A stretch of DNA of 53,252 nt from a virus, in the IMG/VR virus record IMGVR_UViG_3300020470_000013, positions 1-53,252 of that record. The stretch is one strand, 5' to 3'. Numbering within the stretch: the stretch's first letter is position 1; each line of letters starts with the position of its first letter. The translations under genes were made by a program, and so were the position numbers. The notes under the pieces were generated by a model, which did no database searches, was not told where the DNA came from, and saw only the letters and a program-made list of their open reading frames with translations. Positions 40,945-50,894 of this stretch are shown here, one piece after another.

Positions 40945-42553
40945 TTGTTTCTCCTAAATAAGTATGTTGCTGGCGTTCAGTAGGGGATGCTATACTCCTT
41001 AATATTTTAAGATAGTTTGTATGTCCAAATAATTTAGGATTACTTGCTATAAAACTTAATACTCTTTGTTGATACATAGGAGAATTATTTTTAAATTTTG
41101 ATGCAAAAACATCCAGTTTTCTACTAAGTATTTCTTGTTGTTTAGAATTTAAATCTATACCTAAATCTTCGGTTGCTGCCTTAAACAAAATAGGATTATC
41201 ATACTGCCCATTAATTAAATTTGCAGTAGTGTGTATTTCTTTTAAATCTTCATCACTAGTCCATGACCATCCAAATATCTTTGACCTTTCCGCTACAGTA
41301 AGTTTCTTTGGATCATCCATAAGAAAAGCTAATGTATGTTGTCTAGCAGCAATTTTTTGTGCGTCAGCAGTTTGCATACCATAAGTTTTTCTATTTGCAC
41401 GATCAAGTAATGCAAGTATACCATAATGATGTGCATCTAAATCATCGCTTTTTTTCTTTTCTAATGTTTGATTATTTTCATAAGGTTTTAATTTTTCTTT
41501 TGTATGTTCGTAAAATTTTTGTCTATCATGCTTTGAAATAGATTCACTATGAAACCATCCTCTAGCAGCAGTTCTCTGGTCTTTTAATTTGTCACTACTA
41601 GGAGTTAAATCTGTTCCAAAACCAATAGAATTATCATCACCACCAAATACTGCAATATCCACAGTTTGCTTACTAATCGGATCTTTAGTTATTACTATAG
41701 GTCTATCAACACCTAAGTCATCTGGTTTCCAAACAATTTCTTCATCTAATGGTAATGTTGGTAAAGCTTCCAAATTATCTCCATATTGTCTTTTCATAAA
41801 CTTCTGTAATGTAAGAGCAAGTTGTGGACTATTACCTTTTATTAAATGCTCATCATAAAGTTTATTATAATTTGTATATCTTCCTGTCATTGCACTTATT
41901 GCTCTATCTGCTTTAATAATATGAGCAGGATCAACTGGTTCACCTCTAAAATTTAACCATCTTCCTACTTCACCAAGCCGTCTAATAGCCATTGCTCTGT
42001 TTTCTTTTGTTGCACGTTTCCAGTTAGCATTAAATATTTCACTATTTGCACCTGTACCTGCAATAAGTTTCTGTGCTTCTTCAGTTAATCTAATATCTTT
42101 GTTATACAATGCTTCAAAATTTTCATCAGCAAGATCTCTGGCTGCATTTAAAATTTCAGTTGAATCATAACCAGTACCCACTAATCTTGTAATTGCTGGT
42201 ACAAAATATTCTGTAGTATAATGATCTTTATACCATTCTCTTGCGCCACCTTTATGTGCTTCAGCTAATTTAGCGTTTTCTACTTGTGTTGTAGCTCTAG
42301 CTAATGCATTATCTTTTAATTGTGTATTTGCCAGATACGCTTCATTAGCTTGCCATTCGGCTGTACGTTGTTCTAAACCAACATCCGTTCCTGCTCTAAA
42401 TAAAAAACCTAAAGCTTCCGCAGCGGCTTGTTTGTTTGCTGCTTTCTTTTCACGCCTTCGTGCTGCTGCTTCCTGTTCTCGTTGATAAGAACGAACATTA
42501 GATAAAATTTGTGGAGCTTGTTCATGTGCAGGTAGCGACTTATCTATAGCCAT
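40934..42553 (-). CDS. Internal virion protein
   Basis: 539 aa, largely helical and charged, with an N-terminal coiled coil (REQEAAARRREKKAANKQAAAEAL). It lies in the ejection-protein block and probably assembles with the 1154-aa protein. No named domain seen; call rests on context, size and composition. Confidence 0.5.
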   Translation of the reverse strand: MAIDKSLPAHEQAPQILSNVRSYQREQEAAARRREKKAANKQAAAEALGFLFRAGTDVGLEQRTAEWQANEAYLANTQLKDNALARATTQVENAKLAEAHKGGAREWYKDHYTTEYFVPAITRLVGTGYDSTEILNAARDLADENFEALYNKDIRLTEEAQKLIAGTGANSEIFNANWKRATKENRAMAIRRLGEVGRWLNFRGEPVDPAHIIKADRAISAMTGRYTNYNKLYDEHLIKGNSPQLALTLQKFMKRQYGDNLEALPTLPLDEEIVWKPDDLGVDRPIVITKDPISKQTVDIAVFGGDDNSIGFGTDLTPSSDKLKDQRTAARGWFHSESISKHDRQKFYEHTKEKLKPYENNQTLEKKKSDDLDAHHYGILALLDRANRKTYGMQTADAQKIAARQHTLAFLMDDPKKLTVAERSKIFGWSWTSDEDLKEIHTTANLINGQYDNPILFKAATEDLGIDLNSKQQEILSRKLDVFASKFKNNSPMYQQRVLSFIASNPKLFGHTNYLKILRSIASPTERQQHTYLGETIDY

Positions 42554-42563
42554 TTAAATATCC

Positions 42564-43133
42564 TCATTTACTCATTAAACTTTTAGGTTCGTCTAAAAGA
42601 CTTTGTATTTTTTCTTTTGGAATTTCTTTAATATCTTCTAAAACATCTGAAGGAACAGCACCTGCTGGTGGGTTCTTTATTTTCTCTTCGATGTTATCTA
42701 GTTTAGATAGTTCTATCCGTTGTTTAAAATCCATACCTTTAGTTTTTTCTTCATAATCTTCTAATATTTCATCGTTCTCATCTTCAAAAACAGGATCAAT
42801 ACCTGCTCTTTCCGCTAAAGCAAGAAGCATATACATTAAAGGTTCTGTTAATAACATCATTAAATTAGGGTCCCATTTGCCTTCATTAAAACCAACAAAT
42901 AAAATACTTTTAACAATATTCATTAAAGGTACTTCGTTATCAATCATTTTAATAACTTCAGTATAACCATCATCTTCAATTAAATTACCCCACATAAATC
43001 GTATTGCCGTATGAACGTCTGTAAATTCAGGCGGCCCTTCAAACGGATATGGATTTTCAGGGGAATTAGTTAAAGAATGACCCGGAACAGGGAACAATCC
43101 TTTTTGATTAATTTCTGCTATTTCTGGGTTCAT
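42564..43133 (-). CDS. Hypothetical acidic virion-associated protein
   Basis: 189 aa. An N-terminal Pro-rich part (PGHSLTNSPENPYPFEGPPE), a helical middle with MMLLTEPLMYMLLALAERAG, and a very acidic coiled-coil C-terminus (EENDEILEDYEEKTKGMDFK-like charge). ATGA overlap with the 496-aa gene downstream-to-upstream order suggests coupled translation and perhaps a complex. Confidence 0.5.
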   Translation of the reverse strand: MNPEIAEINQKGLFPVPGHSLTNSPENPYPFEGPPEFTDVHTAIRFMWGNLIEDDGYTEVIKMIDNEVPLMNIVKSILFVGFNEGKWDPNLMMLLTEPLMYMLLALAERAGIDPVFEDENDEILEDYEEKTKGMDFKQRIELSKLDNIEEKIKNPPAGAVPSDVLEDIKEIPKEKIQSLLDEPKSLMSK

Positions 43134-44620
43134 TGTGAAACACCTGCTACATTTTGTTGGTAAGCTGGACTAGCTCTGAAATCTTCTGCCCACTGTTGCC
43201 AATCATACCAAATAGAATTAGCACCGTAATTATTTCCTTGTTGTATATTATATAAATAATCTGCTGCACTTGCAGTTGTATTTTGAACCGCACCAAATGA
43301 TTCAGCTAAAGGAAGTTGTGGTAATACTACACTACTGCTATAGGCATTACCCACTTCAGGATCACCATAAATAGCTTTATTCATAAGACCACTAGCTGCA
43401 CTTCCTACTGCCATACTTACAAATTCATCACCTTTACCAACTAAATATGAACCAAACTTTGAAGGATCTTTAATCGTATCTGTTACTTCTCCTATCGCAG
43501 TACCTGCATAATCCGTAACACTTTTAAAGAAACCGGGTTGCTTTTCTCCCATTAAACTACTTGCTGTAGCTGATGGGGCTGCGTCCAAATTAAGAGTATC
43601 CATAGCTCTTTCGCCTATGGTATTTACATCTGTTACATCTCTTGTTGCATCTAATAAAGAGTCATAGCTTTTTACGTCAGGCATCTCTACAGTTTTAGGA
43701 AGCAGGTTATCCATATCAGCCATATCATATGTCTTATCAAAGAAACCATCTGCTTCCATTTTATTTAAAGTAAAGTCTTTCATTAACCCTTGTGTACCTC
43801 CAGATTGAGCAGCCATATTATCTATAAATGATTGTCCTGCGTCAAACTGTTCGGCTGAAATATTTAAATCTTTTAAACCTATATCAGCAAACTTTCCTTC
43901 AAGATTTTTTACCGTTAAGTCAGGGCCGCCTGGTATTTTCATTGCTTCTGATATATCAGGAGTTTTAAATTGTGTCACTCCTTTATCTACTACACCTTCT
44001 AATCCTTGAGTAATCGCTTTTTGCATTGCAGCTTCTTGTGCTTTTCGTTCACCATATGTAGCTGTAAAAGTATCACTAGTAAATAAACCTTTATCTCCTA
44101 TTAAACCTGTTTTACCCACAAAATCATGTTTTATACCTGCGAACATTTTGTGAATGTCTCCAGTTAATTTACCTTTACCAAATGCATATTTTTCAAAATT
44201 AAAAGCTTTAGGATGTGCTGCACCAGTTAGCGGATCAGGCATTCTACCTGTAAGTTTATTTAAAGCTCCATCAATATTTAAAGCTTCTGCAACTCCACCT
44301 AGTGTATTTTTTAATACATCCGTAACACCTTTAGTTAAAGTTTTAAAAGGCTTCATCATTTTTGAGCCAATATTAGTAGCTACTTGTAAAAATTTACCTG
44401 CGCCTTGAACAATAGATGAAGCAAAACCACTATAGTTTACCATAGCGTTAGATAACATGCCCATTAATTCCCCGACCCCTGGTAACATTAATGCCATAGC
44501 AGCTTGACCAACTATTCCAATTTTATCCATAAACTTTCCAAATCTTTTAACAACACTACCTACAGCTTTACCTATAAAACTGGTTCTGATTCCTTTCCAT
44601 ACTTTACTAAAAAATCCCAT
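43130..44620 (-). CDS. Internal virion protein with basic/hydrophobic N-terminus
   Basis: 496 aa. The first 120 residues alternate basic and hydrophobic helices (MGFFSKVWKGIRTSFIGKAV, GQAAMALMLPGVGELMGML) typical of membrane-active phage ejection or tail-tip proteins. The middle is Asp/Lys-rich and the C-terminus aromatic (NSIWYDWQQWAEDF). Location between the 1370-aa and ejection proteins supports a virion role. Confidence 0.5.
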   Translation of the reverse strand: MGFFSKVWKGIRTSFIGKAVGSVVKRFGKFMDKIGIVGQAAMALMLPGVGELMGMLSNAMVNYSGFASSIVQGAGKFLQVATNIGSKMMKPFKTLTKGVTDVLKNTLGGVAEALNIDGALNKLTGRMPDPLTGAAHPKAFNFEKYAFGKGKLTGDIHKMFAGIKHDFVGKTGLIGDKGLFTSDTFTATYGERKAQEAAMQKAITQGLEGVVDKGVTQFKTPDISEAMKIPGGPDLTVKNLEGKFADIGLKDLNISAEQFDAGQSFIDNMAAQSGGTQGLMKDFTLNKMEADGFFDKTYDMADMDNLLPKTVEMPDVKSYDSLLDATRDVTDVNTIGERAMDTLNLDAAPSATASSLMGEKQPGFFKSVTDYAGTAIGEVTDTIKDPSKFGSYLVGKGDEFVSMAVGSAASGLMNKAIYGDPEVGNAYSSSVVLPQLPLAESFGAVQNTTASAADYLYNIQQGNNYGANSIWYDWQQWAEDFRASPAYQQNVAGVSQ

Positions 44621-44637
44621 TTGTTTCTCCTACTAAT

Positions 44638-47600
44638 TTAAATTCCTAAACTACCCCATCCACCTGGAGGTACTGATACACTAGAACCCGGAGCAGCATT
44701 AGATATACCAAGAACTGTATTTACAGATGTCATCATGCTACTCACCATATTTTTACCTTTATCACCTGCCGCTGATTCATTACCTATTGCAGCAATATAT
44801 AACTGTGATAATCTTGTTGCATCATTTTCATATGATTGTCTTATATAAGCTGCTTCATCACGTAACTGTTGATACATATTAGCTTGTTCTGCGGCTGTCA
44901 TTGCAAATGAATTTTGTACATTAATTCTATTTGCTTCATTTTGTGCCGCAGTATTAGCCATTGATGCATTACGTAAATACGTAAGATATGCTTGTTCAAT
45001 TTGTATTTGATTTTGTGTATTAAACTGATAGCGTTGATCATCTCGTTGTTGATTAAAAATAGCTATTTGTTTTTCCATTTCTGCATCAGCAAGTGCAACT
45101 TGTATATTGTTTCCAGATAATCTAGCATCTCGTTGCTCAACTAACTGTTCATTAAATTGACGCATTTGATTACGTGATTGAGCATTAGTCACATTAATTT
45201 GTTGTGCAAGTTGTGTCATATATTGATTAACTTGATTTTCACTTGCAGCATTAAATTGTAATGAAGCATTTGCAGCTGCTTGGTTTGAAAGCAATAATTG
45301 TTGATCGTTTTGACTACGTAACATACTAGCTTGTTGTTCATTATTTAAACCAGCCATGTCCATTTGTAAAAATGCTTGGGCATTCTGTGCTTGTAATTTA
45401 GTATTAGCATCTAATGTAGCCATATCCATACTTGCAAGAGAAGTTGCATTTTGCATAGCCATTTGTTGTTCTGCATTAAAATCTGCTAATGTAGCCGTCT
45501 GCATAAATTTACTATTTGCTAATTCAACTTGTTGTTTCATATTAAATTTATTTAAATCCATATTTGCAACAGTGGCAGCATTTTGAACAGCACGTTGTTG
45601 ATCTACATTAAGCTGCGCTAGATTCATTTGTTGTGCAATTTGTGCAGAAGTATTATTTACTTGCATTGTTTTATTTAAATTTGCAAGTTCTACCTGTTGT
45701 TCTGCATTTAAATTTTCTGAACTAGCTTGATTTAATGCTGTTAAGTTTGCTAATCTCATTTGTTGTTCATTAGAAAGATTAGCAACTTCCATTTGTTGTT
45801 TAAAACCAGCATTCTTAGCAATAAAATCCGCAGCTACTTGCATTTCTGTTAAACGTTCTTGGTTTTGTGCTGAGATATTTTCACGCTCTGTTGCACTTTC
45901 TAACTGAAGATTGGCTAGTTCAACTTGTTGTTCGTTCCCTAATTCTTGAGCATTAATTGCTTGTTGGTTTTGAGATTGAATAACAGCGGCTTGTTGACGA
46001 TTCTGAAGATTACTAAGTGCAGTTTGTTGTTGTTGTTCAGCAGAAGTCAATGTAGCTTGTTGAGTAAACTGGCTTTGCAATGTTGCCATGCTTTGAGCCA
46101 TTTGAGCCGTCTGTGATTCAGCCGTTTGCTGATTAGAAAGATTAGCCATCCGTACTTGCATATCTGCTGTTACTTCCGCAAGGTTAGCTTGTTGCTCATT
46201 TGAAAGATTTTGTGCTGCTCTAGTTTGTAGTGCTTGTGCATTAGACTGAGCAATCGGCATAGCACTTTGTATAATTGAATTAAATAAAGCATCTCTACCA
46301 ACAGAAGAAACATTTAAACCTCTTTGAGCTAAATTACTTTCAACAAGATCTACAGCTGGTCTAGCCCAAAGGGGTACTTCTCCTTGATCAATACCTGCCA
46401 ATAAGTTTTCCATCTGAGAAGATACTAATGCTTCAGTAGGTAATGCTGCTATTGCCGCTTGTACTTCTACTGGTTGTGTATCTATCTGTGCTTCAACTTC
46501 AGCCGGATCTTCTACAATGGCTGTTGAAATTGCTGAAGGTAAATCACTAACCTGTGCAACCATATTAGCTGCTGCACCTTTAGCAGCTTCACCTTTAAAA
46601 GTTCTTGCTTGAGCAGCTTCATAACCAGCTGTTTTAATAATTTCTGCTGCATCGCCAGTAGCACCTACATCAACATTAGCATCAACCCCACCTACCATAA
46701 TTCTTCTTTGTTTTATTTCTGCATCAGGTGTTGCTGATAAAGTCGTTGTTTGACCTGTAACTGGATCAATCTGAGATCTTAGGTCTTCATCAAAAATAAT
46801 ATCTGCTTGATCTGTTAAAGCTGCTTGTTCTTGCGCTTCATCACGAGAAGCCGCAGTTCCTTGTCCCATATCTGGAGCAAGCCCTGCTTGACGTACATCT
46901 GTAGGACTAATAGCTCCTTGACTTAACGCTTGTTTAGCTGCTCTTACTTCAGGTCTATCCGTAACTATATCACCTTCAAAGGTTGCAAAACCACGATCAG
47001 TAACTTGAGGAGCAAGTGCAGCATTTTGACGCATTGCACCATGCCATAGTCTAGGTTTTATATCAGGAGTTCCAATTCCACGCCCTGCTGTTTGTAAAAT
47101 ATCTAATGCTCCCTGACCTGTAGGAACACCTTTTGTATTTACACCAACAGCTTCCATTCTTTCAGGTAGCTTATACATAGGACGTTGTGCAGGAATTCTA
47201 GGGCCAAAACCTTTATCACCTTCAACACCTTGTATATTTACTGGACGACCTGCACCACCCCATTGTGATTGAGAAGGATCTACTCGTCTTAAACCTGTAG
47301 GACCAAACGGCCCTTGTTGCCAGGAGGGAAGCGTTGTATTTTCTGGATTTTGATTTGGAATATCTAAATTTGGTGTTTCATCAAAAGTACTGCTTGTTCC
47401 CATATATTCATTCCACTTTTCATCAGTACCAGCCCAAGGTGTTAGTTGTGGACTATTACCAAACCTAACATATCTATTCCCAGTATCAGGATCAACTACA
47501 CCTGTCATATTAACTTGCTGACCTAAAACATCAAATGTATGTGTGAATGTATTTGGTTGTTGAGCCGATTGTTGTGCTTGTTCTTTCTCTCTATAACCAC

Positions 47601-48750
47601 CCCAATCATCAATATCCTTTTTTGGCGGTTCTCTTCTTTGTCCTGTTTCTATATTTTGTGGTGGTTGAGGTGCTGGTCTAACACCACCAACATCTATTCC
47701 ACCAACAGGAGGTTTTCCTGAACCATATTCTTGTTCATATAGTTGGTTATATGCTGCCAATACTGGCCCTTCTAAATTTGAAGGATCTTTTGTAAACCAA
47801 GCGTTTTGAAGGTCTACGTTTTGTTGAGGATTTGTTTTGCCCCAAGTACCTTTATAACTAGGTAGTTTATCAATACCACTCATATCTATATATTGTTCAA
47901 GACCACCAAAACCTACATTAGTTTCATCAACTTTAGCTTGTCTATAAGGTGCTTGATAACCATGCGTAGCAGAATCTACTCCAAAGTTTCTAACTGCTTC
48001 ACCTCTTGCCATATTCTGAGCGTTTGAAAGCTGTCCTATTTTTACAGCAATCTCCTGTGCCTTATCATATTCACCTGCTTGTACTAAACGTACTTGTTCT
48101 TGCTCCGCCCTTCTTACTACTTCAGCTTGGTTAGGAGCCATAGTACGTGTTGAGTCAGGCGTTTGATAATGCATTTTTGCTAGGTTTTTATATTGTGCCG
48201 GAATAGGTTGTTTTGCAATAGGTGTTCTAGGTGGTATTCTATCACCTCTGTCAGTTGTTGTTGCCACAGGTGTAGACGTAGACATAGTAGGCGTAGGTTT
48301 TGGACGTAATACCCCACCAGTTTCATCTGGAACTTCAGGTGTTGGTTGTGGTTTTGTAGGTTTAGGCTTTACAGGAGGTGGAGTTTCTAAGACATTTGAA
48401 ACAGTAGATTGAAGAGTAGACTTGACAGGCGGTTTTCTAACTGAAACAGTTGATTGTGTTGGAGGATAAACTTTTTCCTTTGTACCAAAAATTCCAGTAT
48501 CCACTGGTTTAGTTATAGGCGGTTGTACTACAGGTGGTCTAACAGGCGGTTGTACTGGAGCAGTAGGAGTAAAAGTTGGAGGCGTAAAAGTTCCTCTAGT
48601 TCCAGTAAAACCAGGTGTAGGTTTTGTTGTAGTAGTAGGTTTTGGCGTAGGCTTCTTAGCCGCCTGTTTTGCCTGTTCTTGCGCTCGTTTTATTGCCGCA
48701 GCCGACAAACCACCAAACTGTGCTTTTTTTCTGGACTTTTTTCTAGCCAT
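44638..48750 (-). CDS. Giant Pro-rich and Gln-rich repeat virion protein
   Basis: 1370 aa, the largest product. Residues 1-190 are basic, then Pro/Thr/Lys-rich (runs of KPTP and PPV), probably extended. The centre (190-830) is mixed. About 830-1290 is an unusually Gln/Asn/Ala-rich helical array built on a motif like N-x-EQQ-x-x-LANL, predicted as a long coiled coil almost free of Cys and Pro. The C-terminus is Gly/Ser-rich. It may be a fibre, needle or internal scaffold; no enzyme domain seen. M15 endolysin follows upstream on the same strand. Confidence 0.5.
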   Translation of the reverse strand: MARKKSRKKAQFGGLSAAAIKRAQEQAKQAAKKPTPKPTTTTKPTPGFTGTRGTFTPPTFTPTAPVQPPVRPPVVQPPITKPVDTGIFGTKEKVYPPTQSTVSVRKPPVKSTLQSTVSNVLETPPPVKPKPTKPQPTPEVPDETGGVLRPKPTPTMSTSTPVATTTDRGDRIPPRTPIAKQPIPAQYKNLAKMHYQTPDSTRTMAPNQAEVVRRAEQEQVRLVQAGEYDKAQEIAVKIGQLSNAQNMARGEAVRNFGVDSATHGYQAPYRQAKVDETNVGFGGLEQYIDMSGIDKLPSYKGTWGKTNPQQNVDLQNAWFTKDPSNLEGPVLAAYNQLYEQEYGSGKPPVGGIDVGGVRPAPQPPQNIETGQRREPPKKDIDDWGGYREKEQAQQSAQQPNTFTHTFDVLGQQVNMTGVVDPDTGNRYVRFGNSPQLTPWAGTDEKWNEYMGTSSTFDETPNLDIPNQNPENTTLPSWQQGPFGPTGLRRVDPSQSQWGGAGRPVNIQGVEGDKGFGPRIPAQRPMYKLPERMEAVGVNTKGVPTGQGALDILQTAGRGIGTPDIKPRLWHGAMRQNAALAPQVTDRGFATFEGDIVTDRPEVRAAKQALSQGAISPTDVRQAGLAPDMGQGTAASRDEAQEQAALTDQADIIFDEDLRSQIDPVTGQTTTLSATPDAEIKQRRIMVGGVDANVDVGATGDAAEIIKTAGYEAAQARTFKGEAAKGAAANMVAQVSDLPSAISTAIVEDPAEVEAQIDTQPVEVQAAIAALPTEALVSSQMENLLAGIDQGEVPLWARPAVDLVESNLAQRGLNVSSVGRDALFNSIIQSAMPIAQSNAQALQTRAAQNLSNEQQANLAEVTADMQVRMANLSNQQTAESQTAQMAQSMATLQSQFTQQATLTSAEQQQQTALSNLQNRQQAAVIQSQNQQAINAQELGNEQQVELANLQLESATERENISAQNQERLTEMQVAADFIAKNAGFKQQMEVANLSNEQQMRLANLTALNQASSENLNAEQQVELANLNKTMQVNNTSAQIAQQMNLAQLNVDQQRAVQNAATVANMDLNKFNMKQQVELANSKFMQTATLADFNAEQQMAMQNATSLASMDMATLDANTKLQAQNAQAFLQMDMAGLNNEQQASMLRSQNDQQLLLSNQAAANASLQFNAASENQVNQYMTQLAQQINVTNAQSRNQMRQFNEQLVEQRDARLSGNNIQVALADAEMEKQIAIFNQQRDDQRYQFNTQNQIQIEQAYLTYLRNASMANTAAQNEANRINVQNSFAMTAAEQANMYQQLRDEAAYIRQSYENDATRLSQLYIAAIGNESAAGDKGKNMVSSMMTSVNTVLGISNAAPGSSVSVPPGGWGSLGI

Positions 48751-48761
48751 TTATATTCCCT

Positions 48762-49130
48762 CTAATACGACCAAATAGCAGGAGATGGATAATCCTCTGC
48801 CATATCTAAATGAATAAATCTTCCTGTTCCTTTTTGATTTACACCTATACGATGTATACCATGCTCTAATGCTTTTTTTATTACTGTTAAAGCTTTAGCT
48901 CCGCTAACTCCTATATCAATTGCCTTGCCTGTTGTATGTGCGCCTGGCCCTTTAGATTTCATTAATTCTATTGGGTGTTCTTCACATCTATATCCTGATG
49001 TTACAGGAAATGGAAAGTCACAATCTTCTCGTAAAGAATTTAAAATTTTTAAAAAATCTTTATCGAACTTTTCTTTACCACAATGTTGGCAAGATAGTTC
49101 ATCTGCTGTAAAATAATTTTTTAAGACCAT
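48762..49130 (-). CDS. M15-family peptidoglycan peptidase (endolysin)
   Basis: 122 aa. Zinc ligands of the Peptidase_M15_3 family: H65-x6-D72 (HTTGKAID) and H107-x-D109 (FIHLD), with SGYRC at 45-49 and a CQHC pair at the N-terminus. It cuts peptide cross-links in the wall. It lies two genes from two holin-like proteins in the late arm, so this is the main lysis enzyme. No signal peptide, consistent with holin-dependent release. Confidence 0.88.
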   Translation of the reverse strand: MVLKNYFTADELSCQHCGKEKFDKDFLKILNSLREDCDFPFPVTSGYRCEEHPIELMKSKGPGAHTTGKAIDIGVSGAKALTVIKKALEHGIHRIGVNQKGTGRFIHLDMAEDYPSPAIWSY

Positions 49131-49408
49131 TTTACTTTATTTGACCAATATCTTGCTGATAACCTTGATGGATTAGGATCTTGAGCATTATGTCTAGCAA
49201 AGTAAGCTTTTTTTCTTGCTTTGTCTTTTGCAGTTTTAGGATTTTTTCCTGCACCTTGAACACCTTGTTGTCCAAAACGAATTGTTTTAATTTCATCTCC
49301 AACTTTAGCTACAACTACATGAGATTTTGTAGGATGTTTCGGTGTACGCTTTGGTTGATTATAACCTGATACTCCTGCTCTTTTTAATCTAGAATCTTTT
49401 GTAGTCAT
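49121..49408 (-). CDS. Conserved small basic marine-phage protein
   Basis: 95 aa, strongly basic, with GYNQPKRTPKHPTKSHVVVA, IRFGQQGVQGAGKNP and a final SARYWSNKVKW. I recall close relatives in marine T4-like and podoviral genomes, where function is unknown. It sits between holin and endolysin genes and overlaps both. Confidence 0.65.
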   Translation of the reverse strand: MTTKDSRLKRAGVSGYNQPKRTPKHPTKSHVVVAKVGDEIKTIRFGQQGVQGAGKNPKTAKDKARKKAYFARHNAQDPNPSRLSARYWSNKVKWS

Positions 49409-49605
49409 TCCTGTTTCCCCTTACCTAAAAACAAACCAAACACGGCTGTCATCGCTCCAGTACATACAGAAACTAAACCAGCCTGTTCAATTGTTGGAGC
49501 TTCTAAAGTTGTGAACCAATGTATAACATCCCAACAAGCTAGAGCCATCATTAATACTAATAGTCGTGGTACTATACGCCACTTGTCAAATTCTTCAGGA
49601 CTCAT
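49405..49605 (-). CDS. Small holin-like membrane protein
   Basis: 66 aa with two hydrophobic helices (LLVLMMALACWDVIHWF and GLVSVCTGAMTAVFGLFLG) and charged ends, the topology of class II holins. It is clustered with endolysin and a three-helix holin candidate; either could be the holin and the other an antiholin or pinholin. Confidence 0.6.
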   Translation of the reverse strand: MSPEEFDKWRIVPRLLVLMMALACWDVIHWFTTLEAPTIEQAGLVSVCTGAMTAVFGLFLGKGKQE

Positions 49606-49979
49606 TTTCGCATCTTCATTAATTTGTCTGCACCTCTAATACCAAATGACGCACTGACCGCAATAAAAAGAAGGTACGAATACCATTCAGGGAGGTTAGA
49701 TAAAGCATCAAACGATGCATGAACTCTATCTAATACAGCAGGGTCATTAAACGCAACTGCATAACCTACCATAAAAATGGGAACGGCTAACACAATTGTC
49801 CAAAATTCGTCTTTCCAGCTAGACCCTGATGCGGCAGCCATCTTAGCTTCCCAATCTGCATCGTTCTGAATTATTTGCATTTGAGCTTGATGCTTGGCTT
49901 GTCCTTGCTCATGTTTATTTTTCATCCATGTTCCAGCAAGATTTGCTACTGGCCCTACAATTGCGCTAAATATATTCAT
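49602..49979 (-). CDS. 3TM-type holin candidate
   Basis: 125 aa. An N-terminal hydrophobic segment, a charged Gln/Lys linker, then TIVLAVPIFMVGYAVAF and YSYLLFIAVSASFGIRGADKL. This matches the layout of the phage Holin_3TMs family. ATGA overlap with the second holin-like gene. Its likely job is timed permeabilisation of the inner membrane for the M15 enzyme. Confidence 0.7.
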   Translation of the reverse strand: MNIFSAIVGPVANLAGTWMKNKHEQGQAKHQAQMQIIQNDADWEAKMAAASGSSWKDEFWTIVLAVPIFMVGYAVAFNDPAVLDRVHASFDALSNLPEWYSYLLFIAVSASFGIRGADKLMKMRK

Positions 49980-49994
49980 ATATAATTCCTTAAA

Positions 49995-50318
49995 TTAAAC
50001 CGTAAAGCTTTCACCACAACCACATTTAGCAGAAACATTTGGATTGTGAAATTCTAGTCCAGTGTTTAAACCTTCTCTTACAAAATCTAATTCAGAACCA
50101 TCTAAATAAGCTAAACTTTTAGGATCAACAAACATTTTTACTCCACTATCTTCAAAAACTAAATCCTCTGGAGATACTTGATCTACAAATTCAAGAATAT
50201 AACTTAGTCCTGTACAACCTGAAGGCTTAACACCAACACGAATTCCTAATCCATGTCCACGTTCAGTTATTTGATCATTAACATAATAAGCTGCTTTATC
50301 TGTTATATTTATTGCCAT
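49995..50318 (-). CDS. iscA: IscA/HesB-type iron-sulfur cluster carrier
   Basis: 107 aa, the same length as E. coli IscA, with cysteines at the same positions: C35 (PSGCTGLSY), C99 and C101 (KCGCGESF). A-type carriers accept Fe-S clusters or iron and pass them to targets. No truncation. It lies 5 bp after iscU in the late operon, next to the holin genes, so it is expressed together with lysis and virion proteins. Confidence 0.92.
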   Translation of the reverse strand: MAINITDKAAYYVNDQITERGHGLGIRVGVKPSGCTGLSYILEFVDQVSPEDLVFEDSGVKMFVDPKSLAYLDGSELDFVREGLNTGLEFHNPNVSAKCGCGESFTV

Positions 50319-50323
50319 TAAGT

Positions 50324-50707
50324 TTATTCTCTTTGTTTTTCTTTAAAATCTTCTATTGCTGCTTTTATTGCATCTTCAGCTAAAACTGAACAATGTATTT
50401 TTACTGGTGGTAAAGCAAGTTCCTTGGCGATGTCTGTATTTTTAATTTTAATTGCGTCATCCAAAGACCTCCTTTTAACCCATTCTGTGAGAAGACTAGA
50501 ACTAGCAATAGCAGAACCACAACCATATGTCTTAAACTTTGCATCTTCAATAATTCCATCACTATCTATTTGTATCTGTAGTTGCATTACATCTCCACAA
50601 GCAGGTGCGCCAACCATTCCTGTTCCAACCTTCTTGCTGTTTTTATCTAACCGTCCTACATTTCTAGGATTATTATAATGATCCATTACTTGTTCACTAT
50701 ATGCCAT
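50324..50707 (-). CDS. iscU: IscU iron-sulfur cluster scaffold
   Basis: 127 aa from ATG 50707, one base after the upstream stop; a TTG at 50737 would add residues absent from IscU. Ligands C37, D39 (PACGD), C63 ([10 protein letters not shown]) and H105-C106 keep E. coli numbering, and the HscA-binding LPPVK is at 99-103. From memory the protein is very close to proteobacterial IscU. It needs host IscS for sulfur and HscA/HscB for release, so the host should have an ISC system. Confidence 0.95.
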   Translation of the reverse strand: MAYSEQVMDHYNNPRNVGRLDKNSKKVGTGMVGAPACGDVMQLQIQIDSDGIIEDAKFKTYGCGSAIASSSLLTEWVKRRSLDDAIKIKNTDIAKELALPPVKIHCSVLAEDAIKAAIEDFKEKQRE

Positions 50708-50708
50708 A

Positions 50709-50894
50709 TTAATCCCTAAATGTTGTTGTCTGTGCAACCAATACAGGTTTGCAATATCCAGTTACTTTAGCTTCGTTATCTTCTATTCTATCTGCAAAAT
50801 ATCGACATCTATTTATATCTCTAAAATGCATACCGTTAGTTTTTATTTCTTCTCCTTCTATAATTACTACTAGAAGAAATGCCATTATTCTCAT
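50709..50894 (-). CDS. Small protein with hydrophobic N-terminus
   Basis: 61 aa. MRIMAFLLVVII is a short signal-like or membrane segment, followed by a soluble region with two Cys (INRCRYFADR, TGYCKPVLV). The start overlaps the upstream 37-aa stop (ATGA) and the stop abuts iscU. Possibly a periplasmic component; no known family. Confidence 0.5.
   Translation of the reverse strand: MRIMAFLLVVIIEGEEIKTNGMHFRDINRCRYFADRIEDNEAKVTGYCKPVLVAQTTTFRD

Noticed and set aside
50708-50737. Longer IscU starting at TTG 50737
   Set aside because: The extra ten residues do not belong to IscU; ATG 50707 gives MAYSE, the usual start, one base after the upstream stop.
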